From contig NZ_CP135916.1 of NCBI RefSeq assembly GCF_032391395.1, positions 682,001 through 746,000 on the forward strand: a stretch of 64,000 nucleotides of DNA, read 5' to 3'. Positions within the stretch are counted from its first letter, which is position 1, and each line of letters starts with the position of its first letter. This document shows, one piece after another, positions 9,310-17,939 of this stretch. Position numbers and translations under genes: made by a program. The stretch is from Sphingomonas sp. Y38-1Y. GTDB lineage: Bacteria; Pseudomonadota; Alphaproteobacteria; Sphingomonadales; Sphingomonadaceae. Below the pieces are notes generated by a model that searched no databases, had not been told where the DNA came from, and worked only from the letters and a program-made list of their open reading frames with translations.

Positions 9310-10166
9310 ATCCGCTTGCCCAGCGTGCGCAGCACCGCCGCGCGGGCCGCCAGCGCCGCCAGCAACGCGAACAGGAGCGGCAGCACCGCCAGCACCGCCC
9401 AGTCGCCCGCGCGAAGACCGATGCCGGCGACGATCTCCGCTCCCAGCGCGCCCAGCCGCGTGCCGAAAAAAGCCAGGAACGCCAGCGCCGCCGCCGTCCC
9501 GATCGCGCCGCCCGCCAGCGTGTCGATGGCGATGCGCCGCTGGAACAGCCGCGCGACCTGGACATCGGTCGAGCCCAGCATGTGAAGGACGGCGATCGTC
9601 TCGGCATGGGTGTCGAGCCCTGCGCGCGCCGCGAGCAGCACCACCGCCGTCGTCGCCGCCGCGACCAGCAGCACCAGCCCCGCCGCCAGCCCAGCCAGCG
9701 TCGCGATGAAGCCGCGGATCGGTGCCAGCCAAGTCGCGTGCCGGTCGATCCGCGCATTCGGCGCCGCCGCCCGCACCGCGCGCTCGACCGCGGGCAGGGC
9801 GCTCTGGTCGGCAAGATCGACGTCGATCATCACCGGCATCGGCAGGTCGGCGTCGAGCCCAGCCTCGCCCAGCCACGGTTCGAGCAGCGCCGCCAGTTGC
9901 TCGCGGTTCACTGCCTCGGCGCGCTCGACACCGGGTGTGCCCTTCAACCGCGCGACCAGCGTCGGCGCGGCCGGCGCGTCCTCGGTCAGCTGCACCGTCA
10001 GCCGTCCGGCAAGCTCGGCATCCAGCGCGCGCGTCGCCGTCCAGGTAGCGAGCCCCAGCGCCGCGGCGAGCACGGTCAGGAACAGCATGATCGCCATGAT
10101 CGCGCGCATCGCCCGCATCGTGCGCGCATCGTCCAGCCAGCGCCGCTCGGGCGGGTGGCGGCTCAT
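9306..10166 (-). CDS. ftsX: cell division protein FtsX-like ABC permease
   Basis: A 286-residue membrane protein. The first transmembrane helix is at about residues 22-45 and is followed by a periplasmic domain (residues about 50-155), then three more helices (about 160-185, 210-240, 250-275). This is the topology of FtsX, the membrane half of the FtsEX complex that controls cell-wall hydrolases at the division site. It overlaps ftsE by 4 bases (ATGA) upstream and ydcF by 4 bases downstream. The sequence is diverged, as is usual for FtsX, so pairing with ftsE is the main support. Confidence 0.88.
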   Translation of the reverse strand: MSRHPPERRWLDDARTMRAMRAIMAIMLFLTVLAAALGLATWTATRALDAELAGRLTVQLTEDAPAAPTLVARLKGTPGVERAEAVNREQLAALLEPWLGEAGLDADLPMPVMIDVDLADQSALPAVERAVRAAAPNARIDRHATWLAPIRGFIATLAGLAAGLVLLVAAATTAVVLLAARAGLDTHAETIAVLHMLGSTDVQVARLFQRRIAIDTLAGGAIGTAAALAFLAFFGTRLGALGAEIVAGIGLRAGDWAVLAVLPLLFALLAALAARAAVLRTLGKRM

Positions 10167-10870
10167 CGCCCTTCCTCACGCGGCGGGTGGCGCAGCGCAC
10201 CGGTGGGATCGACCAGCCGGCCCTTCTCGATCCGCATCATCGACGCATCGGGCACGCGGCCGAGCAGGTGGAGGTCGTGCGTCGCGACGACGACGGTAGT
10301 GCCGAGCTTGTTGAGGCTGTCGAACAGATGAAGCAGGCGATCGGCCATGTCGGGATCGACATTGCCCGTCGGCTCGTCGGCGACCAGCATCTCCGGCCGG
10401 TTGATGACGGCGCGCGCGATCGCGATCCGCTGCTGCTCGCCGCCCGACAGCGTCGCGGGGCGCGCATCGGCCCGGCTGGACAGCCCGACCCAGGCGAGCA
10501 TCTCGCGAACCGCCTCGTCCAATTCCCCCTCGTCATGACCCGCGAGGCGAAGGGGCAGGGCGATGTTGTCATAGGCGGTGAGGTGCGGAAGCAGTCGGAA
10601 ATCCTGGAACACCACGCCGATACGCCGTCGAAACCCCGGCAGCCGCCCGCGCGGCAGCGTCACCGCATCCTCCCCGAACAGCCGGATCACGCCGCGGCTG
10701 GGCCGCTGGGCGAGATAGAGGAGGCGCAGGAGCGAGGTCTTGCCCGCCCCAGACGCGCCGGTCACGAAATAGAAGGCGCCCGCCCGAAGCGCGAACGACA
10801 GGTCGGACAGCGTCTCGGGTCCGGTGCCATAGCGAAGGCCGACATTCTCGAACTGGACGATGTTGGCCAT
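10163..10870 (-). CDS. ftsE: cell division ATP-binding protein FtsE
   Basis: A 235-residue ABC ATPase. Walker A is GASGAGKTS (about residues 37-45), the signature is [14 protein letters not shown], Walker B is [12 protein letters not shown], and the switch His is in VATHDL. It should power FtsX in the cytoplasm at the septum. The ATG at 10870 has the usual FtsE-like opening ([15 protein letters not shown]). It is the first gene of a tightly overlapping operon that continues into ftsX, ydcF, plsC and probably the FMN reductase. Confidence 0.93.
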   Translation of the reverse strand: MANIVQFENVGLRYGTGPETLSDLSFALRAGAFYFVTGASGAGKTSLLRLLYLAQRPSRGVIRLFGEDAVTLPRGRLPGFRRRIGVVFQDFRLLPHLTAYDNIALPLRLAGHDEGELDEAVREMLAWVGLSSRADARPATLSGGEQQRIAIARAVINRPEMLVADEPTGNVDPDMADRLLHLFDSLNKLGTTVVVATHDLHLLGRVPDASMMRIEKGRLVDPTGALRHPPREEGR

Positions 10871-10948
10871 GGCTGACGATTGCGACCCTCAAGGGCGCGA
10901 GCCATCGCACGCCCCAAGCGGCGGCTCAAGTCGAGAAGCGGGTCGAAC

Positions 10949-11737
10949 TCAGAAGGGCAGCCACTTCGACTTCTCGGTGAAGCGCATATAGCCGACATTT
11001 GCGCCCAGCCGCCACCCGACGCCCAGCCGGATCGGGATCAGCACCACGTCGCCGCGGCGAAGATACGTCGCGGCGAACCCGCCGACGAAATAGACGCGCC
11101 CCTCGGCTGCCGGAAAGCGGCGATAGAGCTCCTGCGAATCATAGAGGTTGTAGACGAGCACGAACACCTTGTTCGCATCGCCGCCGACGTCGAAGCCGAG
11201 CGACGGGCCGGTCCAATAAACCGGGCGCTGCCCCTCGATCTTGTGCGTCATCACGCCCGAGCCATAGCGCACGCCGACGACGAACGCGCCCGCGGCCTCT
11301 CGCCCGGCGATATAGGCGTTGGGGCGACCCTGCTCCGACAGCAGCTTTTCCAGCATGCCGGCCAAGCCCTGCGCGCCCTTGCCGAACACGCCCTCGGCCG
11401 CGGTCATCAGGTCGTCGCGGGCAAAGGTCTCCTCGGCAGCGGCGGTGCGCGCGGCGGTGGCGGCGCCGTTCGGGGCGGTCGCCGCCGCCGGCGGCGGCGC
11501 GTTCCGCGGCGCGGGCTCGGCGGGGGGCAGGTCGGGCGCGGCGGAGTCCTGGCCGCCGGGATCGACGGTCATCTCGTCTTGGCTGAGCTCGCTTTGCGGC
11601 GGCGGCGGCGTCGACGCGCGGCCATTGAGGTCGGCATCGATCGCGCTGTTGGGATCGATCGTGCGCACCTGAGCCGACAGCGGCGCGGCACCCGCCATCG
11701 CCAGCGCACCCAGCGCGAACAGCCACTTGCCCGACAT
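10949..11737 (-). CDS. DUF1134 envelope protein, EipA-like
   Basis: About 262 residues. A signal peptide (MSGKWLFALGALAMAGAAPLSAQ) is followed by a Pro/Ala-rich linker (residues about 60-105) and a C-terminal DUF1134 domain (TYLRRGDVVLIPIRLGVGWR, VGYMRFTEKSKWLPF). DUF1134 includes Brucella EipA, a periplasmic protein needed for envelope integrity, so a periplasmic structural role is likely. Two ATGs are possible (11743 and 11737). The GGGGGA ribosome site sits directly against the first and 6 bases before the second, so I prefer 11737. It is separated from ftsE by 78 bases and is probably a separate unit. Confidence 0.85.
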   Translation of the reverse strand: MSGKWLFALGALAMAGAAPLSAQVRTIDPNSAIDADLNGRASTPPPPQSELSQDEMTVDPGGQDSAAPDLPPAEPAPRNAPPPAAATAPNGAATAARTAAAEETFARDDLMTAAEGVFGKGAQGLAGMLEKLLSEQGRPNAYIAGREAAGAFVVGVRYGSGVMTHKIEGQRPVYWTGPSLGFDVGGDANKVFVLVYNLYDSQELYRRFPAAEGRVYFVGGFAATYLRRGDVVLIPIRLGVGWRLGANVGYMRFTEKSKWLPF

Positions 11738-11930
11738 CGTCATTCCCCCGGTCCCTAAAGCACACCACCCTGTCGCGGAACGATACAAATATCACGGCTG
11801 AAGCAGCAATGAACGGGCGACGGGCCGAGTCGATCGCGCGCCGGATCGAGTCCACGCGATTGCGCGACGGAAGCTGTTGATTGGACCCGGGCCCCTCGCT
11901 ATAGCGCCGCCTTCAGCGCCGATCGGACCC

Positions 11931-12023
11931 GGAGACGTGGGTGAGTGGCTGAAACCAGCGGTTTGCTAAACCGCCGTATGGGTAAATCCCGTACCGAGGG
12001 TTCGAATCCCTCCGTCTCCGCCA
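11931..12023 (+). tRNA. tRNA-Ser (anticodon GCT)
   Basis: The acceptor arms GGAGACG and CGTCTCC pair perfectly, with discriminator G and an encoded CCA at 12021-12023. The anticodon stem GCGGT/ACCGC encloses loop TTGCTAA with anticodon GCT at 11965-11967. The long variable arm typical of serine tRNAs and the T-arm GGTTCGAATCC are present. It reads AGC/AGU codons. It sits exactly at the boundary between core-like genes and mobile DNA, a common integration point, but I found no repeat of its 3' end elsewhere in the window. Confidence 0.97.
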
Positions 12024-12385
12024 ATCAGTCTCAAGTCCCTCGAAACAATAGAGAATGTCGCGCGGAGGCGCCCATTTTCGCGCGATCTCAGTTCGGTTCG
12101 GTACCGCAGAGAAGCTGATGCAAACGGTCAGTCGAGGATTCGCTCTGCCTTTCTCCGCCGCAAGCGGCCGCGGTCCGGTTTCGAGAGCGAATGCCTGAAT
12201 ACCCTGTTATGCCGTGATCAACGGATTCTTTCTCCGCCTGACGACCGAAGGCCGGCGAAATTCTAGGCGCGTGCAGAGGCTTAGCCCGAGTTTAACCCCC
12301 ATCATCCGAAGGGAAACAGGTTCGGAACAGGAGGTTTGCTGGCCAACAACAGGGTATAATCCTCAATGATCACGCGTAGACGGCT
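12024..12385. other. non-coding stretch between tRNA-Ser and IS3 element
   Basis: No convincing gene, integrase fragment or duplicated tRNA end is visible here. A TATAAT at 12355-12360 could be a chance -10 box pointing into the IS element. Confidence 0.5.
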
Positions 12386-12449
12386 TGACGTGACCCCCGT
12401 TTCTTCATCCACCTGGACCTAGAGACCGGCCCCTCGATGGGACGGACAG

Positions 12450-12716
12450 ATGAAGCGGAAGCAGTTCACGGAAGAGCAGATCATCGGCATCTTGAAGAAA
12501 GCCGAGGCGGGTGCGGTGGTGACGGAGCTGTGCCGTAAGCACGGGGTGTCGAGCGCCACCTACTATGCTTGGAAGGCCAAGTTCGGCGGCCTGGAGGTGT
12601 CCGACGCGAAGCGGTTGCGGGCGCTCGAGGAGGAGAACGCCCGGCTGAAGCGGCTGCTGGCGGACACGATGCTGGACAACGCGGTTCTGAAGGATCTGCT
12701 GTCAAAAAAGTGGTGA
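12450..12716 (+). CDS. IS3-family transposase OrfA
   Basis: An 88-residue helix-turn-helix protein (MKRKQFTEEQIIGILKKAEA...) ending in a leucine-zipper-like helix (LRALEEENARLKRLLADTML). It binds the IS ends. Near its 3' end is A6G (12704-12710), the classic slippery heptamer for -1 frameshifting into orfB, which opens in the -1 frame at this point. Confidence 0.93.
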   Translation: MKRKQFTEEQIIGILKKAEAGAVVTELCRKHGVSSATYYAWKAKFGGLEVSDAKRLRALEEENARLKRLLADTMLDNAVLKDLLSKKW

Positions 12717-13638
12717 CGCCCGCCGCGAAGCGGCAAGCGGTCGCGCATCTCCAGGCGACGCTGGGGATGAGCGAGCGGCGGGCGTGCATGGTCGTCGGGC
12801 CGGGCCGCACGAGCATGCGGTATCGCTCTTGCCGGGCGGATGATGGAGACTTGCGGTCGCGGCTATGCGAGCTGGCGCAGCAGCGCCGGCGGTTCGGCTA
12901 TCGGCGGCTGCACATCCTGCTTCGCCGGGACGGTATCACGATCAACCGCATGAAGACCCAGCGGCTCTACCGCGCGGAGGGCCTGACGGTGCGTCGCCGT
13001 AAAGGACGAAGGCGTGCTACAGGCAGCCGGGCACCCGCGCCGATGCTGGCGCTCCCGAACCAGCGCTGGAGCCTGGACTTCGTGCACGACCAGCTCGTCA
13101 CCGGCCGGCGGTTCTGCGTGCTCAACATCGTCGACGACGTGACGCGCGAATGCCTCCGGGCGGTGGTGGACACGTCGATCTCGGGCCGGCGGGTCGTGCG
13201 CGAGTTGACTGATCTGATCGCCGAGCGTGGCAAGCCGAAGATGATCGTCAGCGACAATGGGACCGAACGGACCTCGAACGCGGTGCTCGCCTGGTCCGGC
13301 AATACCGGCATCGCGTGGCATTACATCGCGCCGGGCAGGGCGCTCCTGAGCTTGTCGAAGGGCCGACGCAGAACGGGTTCGTCGAGAGCTTCAATGGTCG
13401 CACGCGCGACGAGCTGCTCAACGAGACGCTGTTCTTCACCATCGGTCAGGCCCGCTCGATCCTGGCGCGCTGGGTCGACGACTATAACACCGAGCGCTCA
13501 CGCTCCTCGCTCGGCTACACCACCCCGGCGGCGTTCGCCGCCGAACTTGAAAGGCAACAGGCGGGGTTAACCCCGCCCGTTGCTTCACCTGCGCTCATGC
13601 GCGACAACACCGGTCGGTCTCTGGTTGCCGCTGGATGA
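12710..13638 (+). pseudogene. IS3-family transposase OrfB, frameshifted by a short insertion
   Basis: The DDE integrase core is recognisable: the HTH_21 part (RRRFGYRRLHILLRRDG), first Asp in SLDFVHDQ, second Asp in IVSDNGTE and the Glu in [10 protein letters not shown]. After HYIAPG, where relatives run straight into roughly [14 protein letters not shown], about 23 extra bases occur (13339-13361). They move the rest of the protein from one frame to another, so a full-length transposase cannot be made without a second frameshift. The C-terminal part ([16 protein letters not shown]) is otherwise intact. Confidence 0.88.
13339..13361. repeat. short inserted motif with GAGCTTGTCGAAG core inside transposase
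   Basis: The bases GCGCTCCTGAGCTTGTCGAA interrupt an otherwise conserved transposase coding sequence, with net gain of 23 bases judged from the frame change and protein alignment. The core CCTGAGCTTGTCGAAGG is a short motif widespread between genes in sphingomonads and other bacteria. Confidence 0.6.
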
Positions 13639-13701
13639 AAGACGGGGGTCACGTCACTGACATCCGACAAGTCGATCCGACATCAGCCGGAACCCGCAGA
13701 C

Positions 13702-13728
13702 AAAAAGGCCCCCGCTTGGGGGGCCTTT
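13702..13728 (-). terminator. intrinsic terminator for the minus-strand methyltransferase operon
   Basis: A 10-bp stem (AAAGGCCCCC / GGGGGCCTTT) with loop GCTTG. Read on the minus strand it is followed by TTTTTG, giving a proper U-tract. It lies 24 bases past the DUF5681 stop codon. Confidence 0.88.
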
Positions 13729-13751
13729 CGATAACGATCAGTAGCGTTGGA

Positions 13752-14186
13752 TCACAGGCGCTTAATACGCTTCACCCAGACGTCCACGGCAGTGCGAAAT
13801 GCCGGATCAGCCGTCCCCGTCGGGCTTTCGTGCAGCATTCGGAACATCTCTGCGTTGCCGAGTTCGGGATGACGTCGCATGCGTTCTTCAAGCGCCAGAG
13901 GCCACCACTTCATCCAGAAGTTGATGGCTGTAGGATTGCCCTTCGCCGCCAAAGCGAAGATCCGCTCGAGCAGAAGTTCTCCCTTGGTGATCGTTCTCGG
14001 ACCCGACGGGCCATCGACGGTGATTTCCTGGTCAGCAATCTCGGTGATGTCGCGGAGGATCTGGCTGGGAACCATCAGGCGGCGCCGTTTGGCGGGGCGG
14101 CCACGACGATTGCCAGACGATCCCGGCATAAACCGACCATCCTTGCCGCGCTGAGGCCGAGCCTCATCATCATTACGATCGCTCAT
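13752..14186 (-). CDS. DUF5681 domain-containing protein
   Basis: 144 residues. The N-terminal basic stretch GKDGRFMPGSSGNRRGRPAK is the hallmark of DUF5681, a family found mostly in prophages and integrated elements next to DNA-modification or packaging genes. The function is unknown; the basic N terminus suggests nucleic-acid binding. It overlaps the upstream methyltransferase by 4 bases (ATGA), so the two are co-translated. An intrinsic terminator follows it. Confidence 0.85.
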   Translation of the reverse strand: MSDRNDDEARPQRGKDGRFMPGSSGNRRGRPAKRRRLMVPSQILRDITEIADQEITVDGPSGPRTITKGELLLERIFALAAKGNPTAINFWMKWWPLALEERMRRHPELGNAEMFRMLHESPTGTADPAFRTAVDVWVKRIKRL

Positions 14187-15499
14187 GCTGCCTGCTCCTC
14201 AATCTGAGCAGCACGAGCACCGGCTACCTCGTCGAAGGACCTGCCGTCCCCTGCGAGCGTGGCCGTAATGCGAAATCGCGCCTGCATTCGCTGGACGATC
14301 GTATCACAATAGATGGGGTCCAACTCGATACCGTACCCGCGCCGCTTGGTCGTCTGTGCGGCAACGAGCGTCGTCCCTGATCCCGCAAAGGGATCAAGGA
14401 CGATCTCCCCTCTTCTCGAACAATCGAGAATGGCGTCTGAAACCATGGCCACCGGCTTAACCGTAGGGTGCATGGCCAGGTCGCTATTGCGCGTCCGACC
14501 GAAGCTGTTCGCCCCGGCATACGTCCACACGTTCGTACGAAAGCGGCCGTTCTTGCCCAGTTCGATGTTGTTGCAATGAGGCGCCTTCCCGGCCTTGAAC
14601 ACGAAGATGAACTCGTGTCCCGAACGATAGAGCGACCCCATGCCGCCGTTGGCCTTAACCCAGACGCAAATGTTCTTCAGCTCGCTGTAAGCGTTCGAGC
14701 CCGCTTCAAGAATGTGCTCCGTGTGACTCCAATCCATGCATTGATAGTGCATCGACCCGTCACGGGAGTGACGAACGAGTAGCGAAAATACCTTTACCAG
14801 AAAGCTCTTGAACTCGAAGTCACTCATTTCACCGGAAGCCATCGGGAACTCGCGGTGCCTACCACTTCCTGAAACATGCCCGTTGATCCGCACATTGTAG
14901 GGCGGATCGGCAAAAATCATCGCCGCCTTCTCGTCCCCCAGCAAAGAAAAATAGGTCTCAGGCATGAGCGCGTCGCCACAGACCAGGCGATGGTTGCCGA
15001 TGTTCCAGATGTCGCCCGGTCGCGTAACTGGCATCGCTGCCGCTTTGGGCAGTTGATCATCGGGTGACAGCTCTTTCCCGATCTCGGCCACGTCCAACAG
15101 TCCGTCCACCTCGGCCAGGTCGAAACCGGTCAGGGTGAGATCATAGTCCTCCTCAAGATCGGACAGATAGCGCAGCTCAATCGCAAGCAGATTCTTGTCC
15201 CATCCGCTCTTCTCAGCCAGCCGGTTGTCCGCAATTACATAGGCGCGAACATCTGCTTCGCTCATCCCGCCCAGAAGGATGGTCGGCACTTCAGAAAGGC
15301 CAAGTTCACGCGCCGCTTCGATGCGGCCATGGCCAGCGATGATCCGATCCTCCTCGTCGATCAGCGCGGGGTTCGTGAAACCGAACCGCTGAAGCGACTT
15401 CTTGATCTGCTCGATTTGCTTTCGGGAGTGCGTCCGGGGATTGCCTGCGCGCGGGCGCAGCTCGGACAAGTTCCGATACAAGATCTCATTCTTAGTCAT
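14183..15499 (-). CDS. ParB-like domain/DNA methyltransferase fusion
   Basis: 438 residues. The N-terminal ParB/sulfiredoxin-like domain (residues about 8-110) has the nucleotide-binding motif GHGRIEAA. The C-terminal domain is an amino-methyltransferase with catalytic motif IV DPPYNV and the AdoMet motif I DPFAGSGTTLVAAQ placed after it, the beta-class order. It should methylate adenine N6 or cytosine N4 in DNA. Such fusions are typical of phages and integrated elements and often lack a nuclease partner. It is the first gene of the pair with DUF5681. The recognition sequence cannot be read from the protein. Confidence 0.92.
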   Translation of the reverse strand: MTKNEILYRNLSELRPRAGNPRTHSRKQIEQIKKSLQRFGFTNPALIDEEDRIIAGHGRIEAARELGLSEVPTILLGGMSEADVRAYVIADNRLAEKSGWDKNLLAIELRYLSDLEEDYDLTLTGFDLAEVDGLLDVAEIGKELSPDDQLPKAAAMPVTRPGDIWNIGNHRLVCGDALMPETYFSLLGDEKAAMIFADPPYNVRINGHVSGSGRHREFPMASGEMSDFEFKSFLVKVFSLLVRHSRDGSMHYQCMDWSHTEHILEAGSNAYSELKNICVWVKANGGMGSLYRSGHEFIFVFKAGKAPHCNNIELGKNGRFRTNVWTYAGANSFGRTRNSDLAMHPTVKPVAMVSDAILDCSRRGEIVLDPFAGSGTTLVAAQTTKRRGYGIELDPIYCDTIVQRMQARFRITATLAGDGRSFDEVAGARAAQIEEQAA

Positions 15500-15770
15500 T
15501 GCAATACCTTTCGATCAAACGACCGGAACGGTACGCGCCGAAGCACGCGGTTCCGGACTAAGTCCAAAACCACGTGTCTCATTTGAGAATGACGTGGGAC
15601 CCAAGCAAACCGAGCAGCAGGCGCGATAGGCTTGAATTGAATTGCAGGTGAAGAGTAACGCTGATGATGGCTACAGTCAACTCAGCTAATCGCAAAAAGT
15701 ATTCGCCATTTACCTGGTGTATTACTAGTTCGAAGCACCACTTACTCGGCAAGGCGGCTCGCGATACCGC

Positions 15771-15868
15771 TTATCTGTCGAGGCCTCGCTGTCATCGACA
15801 TTCAAGCGATGGGCGATGGCTCCGTCGACATGCGTGGAGGTCGCCGCGGTCTTTACCGAGATCCGGTG
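15771..15868 (-). pseudogene. decayed fragment of a DUF6998 gene
   Basis: Read on the minus strand this stretch gives RISVKTAATSTHVDGAIAHR followed by LNVDDSEAS. This lines up with ERISVKTVTTSNQVSFRKST...VIVLRLNVEENEAS of the intact gene at 16179-16547, with an internal deletion of roughly ten codons and no start. It is a remnant of a related second copy, lying between the intact unit and the methyltransferase. The rest of 15500-15882 shows nothing recognisable. Confidence 0.72.
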
Positions 15869-15882
15869 ATCACCCTACCGCC

Positions 15883-16182
15883 CTATGCCTCTCTCGATTT
15901 CGCGACGGCGATGATCTCGGCGCCGAGCTGCCTGGTGTTGCGCGCGCCGCCAGCCGAGTTGAGCAGCGACACGCCGAGATCGGCGGCTATCTCCTTGAAC
16001 ACGGGCAACACCGGAGCGATCGATTGCCCATGCTCTTCGATCGCAATCGTGCCGCTCTCGAATTGTACGATGCGCTTGGCGCCGACCGTCGCCTCTGCGG
16101 CGATCGCGAGCTGATCGAGCGGGACAGCTATCCTGAGGCGCCCGCGGAGGCGATATACGTACTCGGCAGGACCTTCGATCAC
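15883..16182 (-). CDS. hypothetical protein coupled to DUF6998
   Basis: 99 residues, not assigned to a family. The start overlaps the DUF6998 stop by 4 bases (ATGA). The middle has a regular hydrophobic pattern (LRIAVPLDQLAIAAEATVG, IVQFESGTIAIEEHGQS) and the C terminus reads DLGVSLLNSAGGARNTRQLG, which looks like a small folded DNA-associated or winged domain, but I cannot name it. The coupling suggests a functional partner of the upstream protein, or a single ancestral protein split in two. Confidence 0.6.
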   Translation of the reverse strand: MIEGPAEYVYRLRGRLRIAVPLDQLAIAAEATVGAKRIVQFESGTIAIEEHGQSIAPVLPVFKEIAADLGVSLLNSAGGARNTRQLGAEIIAVAKSREA

Positions 16183-16547
16183 GTGGGTCGGCAGGGCGGA
16201 ACAGGGCAGTCAAGCAGCTCTTCGATCGACGCTTCATTTTCTTCCACATTGAGGCGCAGGACGATCACCCGATCGACATGCTGATGCGTGCTCTTGCGAA
16301 AGGAGACCTGGTTCGAGGTCGTCACCGTCTTGACGGAGATCCGTTCGTTCTCGGCGCTGACGACATCATAGCCATGTTGGTTGGTCGACAAGGCCATCTG
16401 GCCCCGCGTAATCATCGCGGCGTAGAGCTCGCCGATGCGGCCAGTCAGATGCCCGAGTTGTGCCGGCTGGACCCCCCAGGCGAGTTCCTTTTCGAACCAC
16501 GCGAGCGCCTCGCCTAGCGATCGGATGATTTGGACCTGCGACAGCAT
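16179..16547 (-). CDS. DUF6998 protein, compact restriction-nuclease-like fold (inferred)
   Basis: 122 residues. The sequence matches the DUF6998 pattern. It contains a helix with Glu40 (LTGRIGELYAAM), then GYDVV with Asp61, then ERISVKT with Lys73. The spacing E...D...xVK is what PD-(D/E)XK nucleases show, and many small restriction enzymes have GYD...QVK at this point; here the residue two before Lys is Ser, so catalysis is not certain. The nuclease idea is my inference. It is the first gene of a two-gene unit upstream of a methyltransferase operon on the same strand. Confidence 0.72.
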   Translation of the reverse strand: MLSQVQIIRSLGEALAWFEKELAWGVQPAQLGHLTGRIGELYAAMITRGQMALSTNQHGYDVVSAENERISVKTVTTSNQVSFRKSTHQHVDRVIVLRLNVEENEASIEELLDCPVPPCRPT

Positions 16548-17939
16548 TCGACGCTCCTATAAGGGAGCGCGCTGCCGCCGATCGGCTTCGTCGTCGCTCC
16601 TATGTCCTCTCGGGGCGACGGCCTGAAGCCGGATGTTGGAAACCTGTCTTGCGGCAGGCGCATGCGCCTTTACCGTTGCCGGCTGGACATGCGCGCATGC
16701 CACCCGGCCTCAGCAAAGCTGTGACCGAGCTGGCAAGAAGGGGTTTCCACGCCCCGCTCCCGAGTGTCGCGGGAGCCGGACCACATTGCTCGCGACGGCG
16801 CCGCAGGCAAGTCGTTTTCGCGAGCTGCTCGTGACTGCATGCGGGCCAAAGATCCCTTGTTTGGATTGCATCAGGGCAAGCCTGCGCGACCGAGTGCCAA
16901 GATCACGCTTGTGCAACTTGACCAGCAAGTTGCGTCGACGATCGGACCCATTTTCGCTTCAGCGCGTCGATAAAATGACGGCGGGTTAACCTTGCCGGTC
17001 TTTTTACCGAGGAGCCCAACAGAACGTGACGGCGCGAGCACACTACGCTGATGGTTGCCAGCCCGGATCGCGATGCACGACGACCACAAATCAAATTTAT
17101 CTCACGAGGATCGCCTTCGATACCTAACTCACTCGTGATGGCGCGTGGGCAAGCCGGCGTTCAGAAGCGAGTTGACTCATAACCAGGCACTCGCATTCGT
17201 TCTGCCACTGCTCCAAGCCGTCCCTTCATTCATGCGTCGTCGGGCAACTGTTAGCCGCATTGTACCTGCCCGAATCATACGTTCGCCAGTGCTATTCTAC
17301 TTTATTCCCTCAAACTGTCTTGTGGGTGTCATCGCCGCAACCGAAACCAAACAATCTCCAATTAGCGAAGTGTGCCTGCTGATGAGCAGGCTCCCGGGAT
17401 TAAAAGTCGCTCACGGCTCAGCCGTGTAACTGCCCTGACAGCACGTGGGTGGAGGATAGACACCTTTCCTTTCGACGATGTGAGTGAGCTCTGCTGAGCT
17501 CTCACGAGATGAAGACGCTGCAGAAGTTCGCCAGCGTGCACGCCAACATAAACTACCAATTCAGCCTCGAACGTCATCTTGTCGACTGCCAGATCTACAA
17601 GGAACGCCGCTCAGCGGCTCTCGCAGAACGCGGGCGCCTTTAGGCTAGCCACTGCTCTCGAAGACGAGACTGCATCGCGCAGGGACAGGTTCGCGTCAGA
17701 CTGAAAGCACCTTAAAGAGGCCTCCTGTAGGCTCGCTTGTCCGTCGCTCGAGCGCCTCCCACGCTTCGGTTGGCGCTCCTAGAAACAGATGAACCTAAGC
17801 AATACTGACAGCAGTTCCGACATCTGTTATAACGGGATAGCCTTAATGATCTTGGCAAGTGTTGTCGGACGAGGCCTGCCGAACCATCGTCTAAGCGATA
17901 GCAAAATAACAACGGCCCCCTTTTGGACGGAAAGCTTCT
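16548..17939. other. 1.4 kb without an intact gene
   Basis: Base composition drifts from GC-rich to mixed towards the polysaccharide cluster. The only recognisable item is an IS6 transposase tail at 17509-17643. Short open frames exist in several phases but none has a ribosome site or a protein-like composition I can support. Confidence 0.6.
17509..17643 (+). pseudogene. IS6-family transposase, C-terminal fragment
   Basis: A 44-codon frame reading MKTLQKFASVHANINYQFSL then ERHLVDCQIYKERRSAALAE. This corresponds to the C terminus of IS6-family transposases (usual form LQKFASVHSSVHNHFNQERHL). The upstream sequence does not continue the family, so only the 3' end survives. Confidence 0.75.

Larger units (their letters stand above)
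12386..13656 (+). mobile_element. IS3-family insertion sequence (IS407-like), inactivated
   Basis: About 1.27 kb. The terminal inverted repeats begin TGACGTGACCCCCGT at 12386 and end with the complement ACGGGGGTCACGTCA at 13656; they are identical over 15 bases and similar over about 24. The ends are TG...CA as in IS3 elements. Inside are orfA and a frameshifted orfB. I see no clear direct target duplication (GCT left, CTG right), consistent with an old or rearranged copy. It lies between the tRNA-Ser and the methyltransferase cluster. Confidence 0.88.

Noticed and set aside
11931..12385. tRNA-Ser as a proven island attachment site
   Set aside because: No duplicated tRNA 3' end and no integrase next to it were seen, so integration here stays only a suggestion.
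15664..16284. 206-codon plus-strand frame opposite DUF6998 and its partner
   Set aside because: The minus-strand genes have coupling and family support; this frame is their shadow.
16633..16989. 118-codon plus-strand frame in the 1.4 kb gap
   Set aside because: No ribosome site, Cys/Arg-rich random composition, overlapped by equal frames on the other strand.
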